Shown here: in pieces, positions 13,703 to 25,700 of the stretch
Numbering within the stretch: the first letter of the stretch is position 1
How the letters are laid out: each line of letters opens with the position of its first letter
Assembly (NCBI GenBank): GCA_944474755.1
Contig: OX104113.1
Coordinates: forward strand, 18,229,563-18,293,562
Length of the DNA stretch: 64,000 nucleotides
From: Limnoperna fortunei
Lineage: Eukaryota; Mollusca; Bivalvia; Mytilida; Modiolidae
Reading direction: 5' to 3'
The notes under the pieces: model-generated
Told to the model about the DNA's origin: nothing
The model's database searches: none
What the model saw: the letters and a program-made list of their open reading frames with translations, nothing else
Program-made: the position numbers and the translations under genes

Positions 13703-16700
13703 ATTATTATTCTTTTCAAATTTATCATTTATCGTCATTCTAGAAGAGTTATCTACCTTCTAAGTGGAAATTTTTGCAACAACATTGACTTTCTATAGAT
13801 AACTTTTATTTAACTGCTTGTTCTTTTCATCTTTGCAAATAAGTTTTGGATAAATAAATACAAGATACATTGAAATGTTATAGTTAAGATCAATAAGGGA
13901 AAAATAAATTAAATGCTACATTTAAGATCAATTAAGATTTATTGTACAAATATATTGTTTTAGTTCAAAATTATGAATTAGAGAAACTATTTTACAAGAT
14001 ACTTTTATCAAACTGAAATACAGTGTTGAAATTTATATAAAATTTAAACAAACAATTATGTCTTTTTTAATCAAGAATAATGTTCCAGATGACTGAAGAC
14101 AATATCAAGTTTGTAAACGTTCCTGTATAGGTATAGGTATTAATGTTGATTATCTGATAAATTATACTTATTTATAACAAAAAGATTTGTAGGGAGACTG
14201 AAGGAAAAACTGAAGCATTTGAAATAAACTATATTTTTGTTTGGTTGAGATTTTAAACCAATTTATTGGCAAGTATGTCATATTATCCTGTGTGAATCCC
14301 GGACCCTTTCAGCCTTGCCTTTAGCAATTCATTTCAGAAGGAAACGATGCATAAAATAAAATGATTTGCTTCAATTAGTTGGCTGTTCTTTGACGTTTTT
14401 AACATAATGAATAGATTAAAAATGAATGTGTATAAACTGTAAAGATATAAAAACATCACTGGAAAAATAATTAACTGAAAATAATCAATTTCATCCAATA
14501 ATATTTCAATGTTTATATCACAAAAAATATACTGCAGCAAATAACATTAACTGAAATGATTGATTGGTTGATGTTTAGCATTGACTCAGCATAAATAACA
14601 CTGATAGAGGACATTAAGACAACTTACTCAGGGTCCAAGTTACCAATTGTGGTATGACCTAGATCTGTATCACTACCAACTGTAAAAAATTAAAGATCTT
14701 TATAAGTGTTTTTAAAAGGTTATATAAGCCCTCTTTATGGACCAAAGTTTGTCAAATCAGTATCATTTTTTATAGCTTTTATTATATTTTTTGTCTTCTA
14801 TAAAGACATCATAATATAAAGATGAAAATTATGCAATAACATTACAATATGCTACAAAAAAATATGTTAGGCTTCTCTATATTATATCACATGAATATAC
14901 CATTAACAATAGCATAAAACTTTATAAGAATCTTACAAGTTTTAAAAATCCATAAGTGTGGGTAGTATTGCATATGCACTGAAATGTCACCTATCAGAAA
15001 GAACATTAAACAAAACTTAATCTGTAACTTCTTATGATATTACTATTTTACAAATATCTACTGTGGAATCGTTTATTTATGTGGGCATCAATTCTTTAAT
15101 TTGTGGTTCGTAGGTCGGTAAAAAATATATAAAATGTATCGGAAATGTTGATGATTTCCGGTATTCACATACAGTGTTACTCTACATTTCAAATAAATGG
15201 TTTTGTTTTTGAGGAACATGAAATAAAAAATATTAAACAGATGCCATGTTTAATATTTTTTATTTCATGTTCCTCAAAAACATGTAATTTCGTAAGTCCA
15301 CTTAATATGTGCAAAGGAGTATTTGACTACTAGTAACTATTTTGTTGAAACAAACCTAAATAATAAACATTCTATAGTACATGTGTTGTTAATTCTCTGG
15401 GTAAAAAAAAATAAGTTTGTTTGTTTGACAATAAACTTTAGGGTAAAATTAGTGGTTTTTAAAGACAGATATCTGTATAAAAGGTGTTAACTGATCACTA
15501 TTCAGTTAAGATAATGGTTTTATTATTTCTGTATAAATCAACACTTGCAATGAAAAGTCACAACAAGAAGTACTTTTATCACTGTCGTGAGAATACACAT
15601 TTAAAACTAACAAAGATGTTTTTCTTTATTAATTTCATTTCTTTTGAGTGTCATAAAGTTGTTTATAATAATATTTCTGCACAAATCAACAGTTTACAAT
15701 GAAAATGGACAACATAAAGTACTTTTATTACTGTTGTGAGTATACACATTTAAAACAAACAACAATGTTTTTCTTGATCAATTTCATTTCTTAAGAGTGT
15801 CACAAAATTGTCTCGGTTGCAATCCAAAACAAGAATCGATAAAACAATATTCTTTGAAAATCATTCATTCATTATCCATGTAATAAACCATCGCTTAACA
15901 GTTTACTGATATTATAGCTTGTCTGGAGGTTGTTATTCATTTAATTAATTTTATGGTTTGTCCTCACCCACAAAAATTGATACCCCACGAATAAAAATTA
16001 AACCATAGTATTCAACAGATTGATGTATTACAGGAAAATTGTGTAAAATTAAAACAATAGATTCAATATGGCAGGAAGTAACTCCATTTTACTACTTACT
16101 ATTATTACCAAGGAAGTTGATTGGTAAAATAACAGAGATAGAGAGTACTGTGACAATGGTAGTATAAATTATGAGGTATCTCTGGAATGACAAGTACTGC
16201 AGAGCATCCCTGCCACACTTTTGTGTAATATCACTGTCTCTGTAAAAAGAAACAAGGATTGGTTTAGTAATATTTAAAATTCTATTTCTGATGTTAGTCT
16301 ATTGCTAAATGTTTGGGTATAATTTTATTGACTGGGTTTCCCAAGAATGTAAATCTCAGCTCAATACCACATTGCATGTAAGCCTGGAATGAAAGATTCT
16401 ATTAGAACTCTATTTTGAACAAAATGTATCAATAAATGTTATGTTTGTCAGAGCTATGTTGAATTTGCTCTGTCAATAAGTGTGTTTTGGTTTTTTTAGT
16501 ACAAAGTTTCTTTTATCTGGCTGAATGATATTTATCAAGTACATGACAGGATATTCGAAAATACCTGTCAACACATTGTGTCATAAATATATCACTATTT
16601 CAATCATTTTCGTTTTGTTTCTTTTCTCAAAACCTAATTCAGTCCAAATTAGAATTTAACATTGTGAGTTCAAGCCTAACTTTTAATAAAGTGTGCTTTA

Positions 16701-19700
16701 CTTGAATCTTAACTTAAAACTAGAGGCTCCCAGGAGCCTGTAATCGCTCACCTGGAATCCAAATGACTATATTAAAATTTTTGAAATTAACAGTTTCAGT
16801 CTAGTTGTTATAGCTTTTAAGTTACTGTGCAAAAACTAAACATTTCTTCAAAAAAATTTGTTAAATACAATAACTCCTATAAGGTGCCATCGACAATTTC
16901 TGAAAATTAAATGGTTTTTAGGCATTGTCCTTTAGGGTACTTTAGAAATTTACAGTTTTACTCTACTAATAGGTTTGTTATAGACTAATTTATAATTAAA
17001 AAACTGTTCATATGTCCAAATTCATAATGAAAGGGCAATAACTCCTATAAAGAGTCATCTTGCAATTTTTGGAATAAGCAATCATTTGTAGGGCTTCTAT
17101 TGCTGATCATTTGTGCAATTTACAGTTTTAATCTAGCTACTATAGTTTTCAAGTTACAGGACAAAAATGGAAAATTTCATAACAAAATCGTCATTTAAGG
17201 GCAATAACCCCTATAAGGAGTCATCTGACAATTTCAGACCAATTAAATGAATTGTAGGGCTTTTTTTGCTGATCATTTTTGCAATTTATTATTTCACTCT
17301 AGCTGTTATGGTTTTTAAGTTACAGGACAAAAACGGAAAATTTCATAAAAAATTGCAATTTAAGGGCAATAACTCCTATAAGGAGTCATCTGACAATTTC
17401 AGACTTAAAAGTAATTTGTAGGGCTTGTATTGCTGATCATTTTTGCTATTAACAGTTTCACTCTAGCTGTTACAGTTTTTAAGTTACAGGACAAAAACGG
17501 AAAATTTCATAAAAAATTGCAATTTAAGGGCAATAACTTATTTAAGGAGTTGTCCGACAATTTCAGACCAATCAAGTGAATTGTAGGGTCTTTATTGCTG
17601 ATCATTTGTGCAATTTACAGTTTCAATCTAGCTGCTATAGTTTTCAAGTTACAGGACAAAAAAGGAAAATTTCATAAAAAAATTGCCATTTAAGGGCAAT
17701 AACTCCTATAAGGAGTCATCTGACAATTTCAGACTAATGCAGTGAATTGTAGGGCTTGTATTGTTGATCATTTTTGCTATTTACAGTTTTACTCTAGCTG
17801 TTATAGTTTTAAAGTTACAGGACAAAAACGGAAAATTTCATAAAAAATTACCATTTAAGGGCAATAACTCATATAAGGAGTCATCTGACAATTTCAGACC
17901 AATCAAGTGAATTGTAGGGTCTTTATTGCTGATCATTTGTGCAATTTACAGTTTCAATCTAGCTGCTATAGTTTTCAAGTTACAGGACAAAAACGGAAAA
18001 TTTCATAAAAAATTGCCATTTAAGGGCAATAACTCCTATAAGGAGTCATCTGACAATTTCAGACTAATACAGTAAATTGTAGGGCTTGTATTGTTGATCA
18101 TTTTTGATATTTACAGTTTTACTCTAGCTGTTATAGTTTTAAAGTTACAGGACAAAAACGGAAAATTTCATAAAAAATTACCATTTAAGGGCAATAACTC
18201 ATATAAGGAGTCATCTGACAATTTCAGACCAATCAAGTGAATTGTAGGGCTTTTATTGCTGATCATTTTTGCCATTTACAGTTTCACTCTACCTCGTATA
18301 TTTTTCAGGTTATATTGTAAATACCAAAAACTTGGTCAAATATCGTCAAAAAAGGGCAATAACTCCTACAAGAAGCCAATACACAACTTCGCACTAATAG
18401 CAACTATTGTAGACCTTAATGTGCTGATCAATTTGAAGTAACGGTTTTCTCTATAGCTATTATAGTTTTTTAGATAATGATCAAAAACCTGTGTTGACCC
18501 CCATGTTCTATTTTTAGTAACAGCGGCCATATTTGTCTGTTGATCAACACCCTGGGTACAAACTTGAAACTAGGAACCCTAAGGATGATTGTGGCCAAGT
18601 TTGAAAAAAATTGGCCCAGTGGTTTCAGAGGAGAAGATTTTTGAAAAAGTTTACGACGGACGACGGACGACAGACGGACGACAGACGACGGATGACAGAC
18701 GCCAAGTGATAGCAATAGCTCACATGGACCTTTGGTCCAGGTGAGTTAAAAAGAAGAAGAAGAAAATATTCAGTTTTGAAGCTAAAGATTAGGTGGTCTC
18801 GCTGGGTATTCCAGCTACCTCTCCCTTTAACAACTGGATTCACTCAACACATAATTCGGTCTCCTTTAGAATTTAGTTTGTTTGTTTGTTGTTTAAAGCC
18901 TCTTTCAGCAAAATTTCAGCTATATCATTGTTTCCAGTTTTTATGGGGAGGAAGCTGGAGAGAACCCCAACCTTCAGTAGGAATTTTGGCAATCATATCA
19001 AATAGGATTGGAGTAAAGCCCACCCTAAAATTTACAAGTCTGTAACTATGTTTCAAAGCATTTTAGCACAACCCAACATTTAGTTTTTCCTTAAATAAAA
19101 TGCAATATTGCATGATATTTCTTTATAAATTAAGAAAGGGAGATAATCATCGTACATGACACAGATTATAACATAAAAATAACTTTTTGGGTAAATTAAT
19201 GGTACTTACTTGACTTTGAAGAAGGTGCAAATCCAGGTACAAAAATGCTACAAATACATGTAAAACAATCAAACAGTGTACAAAACAAACATGACAGTCC
19301 ATCATACCAAGATTTCTTCTTATATAATTGTGGTTCATCAGTAACACAAACTCATTACTTTTGTCATAAAATAAGCCTTTACATCTGCTATGTCCAGAAG
19401 TGAAGAAAATGTACATGTATCTCATATCAATAATCAATCAATCAATCCTCAATCAATTTGATTTCTCATCATGAAAATGTATTAAGATTTATGGAGCAGG
19501 GAAATCACATTAACATCTAGCTAGTACTATGGATATAATACTGTCTTAAAGCCTGCTTGACTAAGATATAACACATGGTGGTACAAAAGGGTGTCAAATG
19601 CATTACTAGAAAGTAACAAGTGTGGACACAGAAAAACGTCTCGCCTGCATTCCGCATCAGTAACGAAAATAAATTTCGTCATAAGCATTACGTAAATAGC

Positions 19701-22700
19701 ATTAAATATCAGCAGCGGCCTGTATACAAAATATTGTCACCATACCCTGCATAGTTACAGGGGAACAGCCGTAACCCAAAAACTTTAACATAGTCGCTGG
19801 ACCGTGAAATTGAGGTCAAGGTCAGGTGGAACCTACCAGACAGTCATGTACTATTCATCAGCAACCTATATACCAAATATTGTCATCCTACCATGCCTAG
19901 TTACAGAGGAACTATCATAACCCAAAAACTTTAACGTAGTCGCTGGACGGTGAAATTGAGGTCAAGGTCAGGTGACACCTATCAGACAGTCATGTACTAG
20001 TCATCAGCAACCTACACACAAAATATTGTCATCCTACCATGTGTAGTTACAGAGGAACTGTCGTAACCCAAAATCTTTAACGTAGTCGCTGGACCGTGAA
20101 ATTGAGGTCAAGGTCAGGTGACACCTACCAGACAGTCATGTACTAGTCATCAGCAACCTATACACCAAATATTGTCATCCTACCATGCGTAGTTACAGAG
20201 GAACTGTCGTAACCCAAAAACTTTAACGTAGTCGCTGGATCGTGAAATTGAGGTCAAGGTCAGGTGACACCTACCAGACAGTCATGTACTAGTCATCAGC
20301 AACCTATACACCAAATATTGTCATCCTACCATGCGTAGTTACAGAGGAACTGTCGTACCCCAAAAACTTTAACGTAGTCGCTGGACCGTCAAATTGAGGT
20401 CAAGGTCAGGTGACACCTACCAGACAGTCATGTACTAGTCATCAGCAACCTATACACCAAATATTGTCATCCTATCATGCGTAGTTACAGAGGAACTGTC
20501 GTAACCCAAAAACTTTAACGTAGTCGCTGGACCGTGAAATTGAGGTCAAGGTCAGGTGACACCTACCAGACAGTCATGTACTAGTCATCAGCAACCTATA
20601 CACCAAATATTGTCATCCTACCATGCGTAGTTACAGAGGAACTGTCGTAACCCAAAAACTTTAACGTAGTCGCTGGACCGTGAAATTGAGGTCAAGGTCA
20701 GGTTACAGGTGACTGACTGGCAAGTACTCATCATAAGCTACCTCTGGACCAAATTTGATGGACCTAGGGCTTGGGCTCACAAAGATATGAAGCAAGATGT
20801 CAAGTGTTTACGGCGCCGCCGCCGCCGGATTCCCATACATATGTCTCGCCTCCAGCGACTTTCGTCGCAGGCGAGACAAAAATGTAGACAATGACATAAA
20901 CAACTATGTAAAGTAGTGAGACTCTTTAAGTCTGCTCAGCTAATACAAGGGAATTAACTCACAGTCTGCTCAGCTAATACAAGGGAAATAACTCACATTG
21001 TCCTGGATATGAAGATTTGTATCTAATGATTCCTGAGATCCCACCTTGGGCTTTTCATCATGGTCTCCATAAAACAATGTGGTCCATCTTTAGGAAGAAA
21101 TCATTTTCATAAATATAAATATTCAGTCACAATTAGTAAATAATGAGATGATTATAGTAAATAATTAAATGAGGATGCACCCCCTCCCACCATTTGTTGT
21201 TTTTTTAGAAAGTATGGATCTGCCACAAAATGACAATCAGATGAATACTATTTTATAATTATTACATATTTTTTCCAAACAACTTATGATCAGATAAGTT
21301 TCAAATCATTTATTTTTTAATAAAGTTGAGACATGAAAAAAGAAGCCTAAATACCAAAAGCTTAATTTAAATAATAAATATTATGCACTATAATTTATTA
21401 CATAATTGATTATTAATTATTTATGTCTTTAAAAAAATGAAGCAGGTGACTTGTATTTGTTTGATAACTCATTGCTCTTCATACAAATATGAACCAATCA
21501 GCAGTAAATGTACTTTAGTTATCAATGGACTTAACCATGTAAGATTGTCATTACCAAACAAATATCAGTGTCATGTTAATAAGAATAACACCAATTTTTA
21601 CTTTAGTGTAAACTAATATATTGTTAACAATAGAAAGTGTGGGGAAAATATAAATCTTTAAAATGTTAGATGTTAATCCAATGTGATTTATTTTTTTTTT
21701 AAATGTATATTGTACGTGAAACAATTTGCACCAGATTCCAAAACAGAGGCTAATGTCACCAATGTCAAAATACTGTCTTTGCCTTCCATGCTATCATGTA
21801 TGCCAACATGCCTAATTAGCTTCAAATTACAATGCGGTTTTTTAGATGTGTAGACAGATGAAAACCATGTTATAGAGTACCATCTGTTCAGAAATTTAAA
21901 ATATTCAAAGTCATGTAATTTTAACTCTACTTTAAGAAAATTTTAACTGTAAAAACAGCTAATGTCAGGAAACTATTTGAAAATTTACTGTAAAAACAGC
22001 GATGATGTCAGGAAACTATTTGAATTTTAACTGTAAAAACCGCGATAATGTCAGGAAACTATTTGAATTTTAACAGCTTAAGAATATGTCACGTGATAAA
22101 CACAAGTTATAATCATATAACCAGAACTGCTCTATAGATCGGCAAACCAGATTTTAGCTTATGATGCAAAAAAAATTATTTTAATTTAGGCAATGTTTTT
22201 GATAATACCTGCACATTCAAAGCATTTATGCTGAGCTGAGACTATTAATATTATATGGACCATTAAGGAGAAAAAACTACTTTTCACAACAGTCATAGTA
22301 ACTGTATCATTGTAATAGAAAGAGTTGGTAAGACAATTACTAGTAGTATGTAATAATAATAATAATAAAGTCTGTATTTAAAGACTTCAGTCTTTTTATG
22401 TTTCTGGTTCCTTTCCTGACCAGGTCCTTTTCAATGAAAAAGTAACTTTTTTTAAATGCACAAGTTACATACTGATTCTTTGAACTTATATTTGAAACAT
22501 TTAATTCATATAATATACAATGATATTACATATGGTGTGCTGTATTATATTTCTGATTGGATCATTTAGTCACATGATTCACAGAATATTCTGTGTATTT
22601 TTACAACCAAAGGCATTTGGAACACAGTTTTTCAAGTTTTAAAGATATAGGTGCTATGTTTCTATTTTGTACATATATTCAAATAAACCGAGATCTGGAT

Positions 22701-25700
22701 ATTATTTTCATAATACAATCAATTTAAACAGTATATTGCAGGTGAACAGAGTAATTGAAATTTTCAGATGTGGTTTTCATATGTAATATAACAATTAAGG
22801 ACTTTTAATTCGGTCAATACGCTTTATGTGGACCTCTTCAAAAATTGAAAAAATCACTGTTCACTGGTCCAGGTTTCATAAATAAGCTCTTTAAAATTTG
22901 ACAAAGGTGACATCAGACTCAGTCACTGCTTTGGAAGAGGTGAGCAAAAGGTTTAAAGCTGTGAAATAATATAGTTTTTGATAATTATTGTACTAGAATC
23001 TGTAACTTACTCATAAGTTTTGGCCCTATAAAATATAAACATAAGACAATAAGACATCATAACTGATGATAAATACAAGATATAAAATAAAAATTCCTAC
23101 ACATTGTAACTATTGTCGTTTTTCTGGACATCTGACCTGTTCCTGAGAATATACAAAATATTACAACATAAATACAGATATATATATACAAGTATTTAAG
23201 TGAATCTTCTTGTTCTAATCCTTTTATTGATCAAAAATATCAAATCAAACCGACAAACACAATGTGCAAATCTGGTGAAAATTTTCTTAAAATTGTATGG
23301 TCAGTTTCTTGTAATCATTGTCCTTCTAGAATTTTTGCATACACATCATACTTTTACCTCTTTTATCAGTGTTTCAACACAAATAGATCAATAAGAAGAC
23401 TCACTTTACACAACAAAGTTACTACAAGTATACAGCAAATAAGCATATTTTTCACCTAACATGTTTTTTAAAGTACTTATTTCCAAATGAGGCTTTATAA
23501 TAAAGACTATAACACAAGTAGAGTTCATTTGTCCAATCAATCTGATGAATAATTATGCTCTGTAGATTGCTTCTTGCTACCATTTTTTTGTTAAGAAGTG
23601 ATACAATTTAGAAAGAATTCATTTGAAAAATCACCAACAAAGGTAATAAGTGATGTTTTCAAGCAAGAATAACTGATGTAAAAATTATTATGATAGACTA
23701 ATGGTCTGTCATAACAAAATATAAACATCAAATGCAATTGCAAATTTGTAATTTCTTTTATTAATAGAGAACATGAACATTTAAGACAGCAATACCTATC
23801 AAAAATCGTTTTATAGTTAAAACTAAGTTTGTATATTTGTGCTGTAATGAATTTGTGCATTTGTGCTTTAATAAAAGAAATATTAAAGTATAATTAAAAA
23901 TTATGACACAATAAAAAACAATTATGAAATACACATTAATATAGCACAGACTAGTTGCAGGCTTACTTTTCTTCTGTTCTGCTGACAAGGGCTATTCTCC
24001 CATAGTCCCAGGCTATCTTCCTTAAAATAGCAAATAAAACTAGGAGAACCTGTAAAAGTCAAACAAATTTAAAACTTAAGACAGCATTTAGGATGTATTA
24101 TTTTACATTTAGTAACATATAAAAACTCCCAGGAGCCCGTAATTGTTCACCTAGAACACAAATGACTTAAACTATATTTAAATTTTGGCAATTTACAAAA
24201 TTTACAAAATTCAGCAGTTTCAGTTTTTTAAGTTACTGGGCAAAAACTAAATATTTCTTAAAAAATTGTTGTTATGCACAATAACTCCTATAAGGTGCAA
24301 TCAGACAATTATATGATTTGCTTAAGGTTAATTTAGTCATTTACAGTTTTACTCTAGGTGTTATAGACTTTAATTTATAATACAAAAACTTATTATTTTG
24401 TCAGAATTTGTCATAAATGGGCAATAACTCCTATAAAGATTTTGGACTAGTCATGATTTGTAGGCCTTTCCTTGCTGATAATTTGTGCAATTAACAGTTT
24501 CACTATAGCTATTATGCCATTTAAATTACAGTGCAAACACTTAAAATTTCACCAAAAATTGTTATTTAATGGCAATGACTCCTACAAGTAATCATCTGAC
24601 AACTTTCAAAGAATATAATGATTTGTTGTAGGCCTTGTCCTGATTATTTTTGCTATTTACAGTTTTACACTAGGTATTACAGTTTTTAATTCATTTGTCA
24701 AAAATTTGTAATTTTGTCTAAAATCATCATTAAAGGGCAATTAGGAGTCATCTGATAATTTCAGAAAAATAAAGTAAATTGTAGAACTTGCATTGCTGAT
24801 AATTTTTAGCAATTTACAGTTTCACTCTAGCTGTTTCAATTTTCAAGTTACAGTACAAACACTGAAATTTTTTTTTAAATCCGCCAGTAATCTGACAACT
24901 TCAGACCGAATGACATGAATTGTAGGACTTGTATTGCTGATCATTTTTGCAATTTTCAGTTTCACTCTATCTGTTACAGTTTTTAGGTTACAGGACAAAA
25001 AACTGAAAATTGTCATTTAAGAGTATTAACTCCTATAAGGAGTGGATATATATTTGATACTAGGTACCCTAAGGATGATTATGGCCAAGTTTGAAAAAAA
25101 TTAGCCCAATAATTTCAGAGGAGAAGATTTTGAAAAGGTTTATAAAGGACATCAAGTAATAGCAAAAACAAATTAAGGTAACTTTTTGTGGTATTATCAC
25201 AAATCTTAGTGTTAGATAATTTATAGAGCTTCAGTGGATGAGTGGTTTAGGTAGTTAGTCATCAACTATTGATCACTGGTCTGTCAACATTAGGGGGTTA
25301 GTTCTACATGGTTTGCATTGCAGGTAAAACATAAATGTACTGGTCAGAGAAAAGTTCGTGCCATTTCAATAACAGAAGCAATTTTGCCATTGCAATAATT
25401 TTAATGAAATTTTCCTATTAAAATCAAGGGCAAAGGCTGCAGATACATGTAGATTGCATCATCCTCCATCCAAAACAAATTATGCTTATCATTTTTCAAA
25501 TGCCAATTTTTCACAAAAATTGTCAAAAGATCAGGAGGCGAGATTTACTTCCTGGCTATAGTTACTCTTTGACCAGTATGTCTTTACTTATAAAATTATT
25601 TACACATTTTCCATAAAAAATTTTGAATGTATTAGTTCTTCATAATTTATTTTTAACATATACATACCAAAAAGACAAGAACATTAACAGTAAGATTGAA

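Noticed and set aside
22346..22376. (AAT)n run as a minus-strand LINE 3' end
   Set aside because: Only the microsatellite and a few bases resemble the LINE tail; no further 3'UTR similarity.
23100..23160. Possible additional 6-nt microexon (GAACAG) next to the 15-nt candidate
   Set aside because: Too short to support from sequence alone; splice-like dinucleotides occur by chance at this density.
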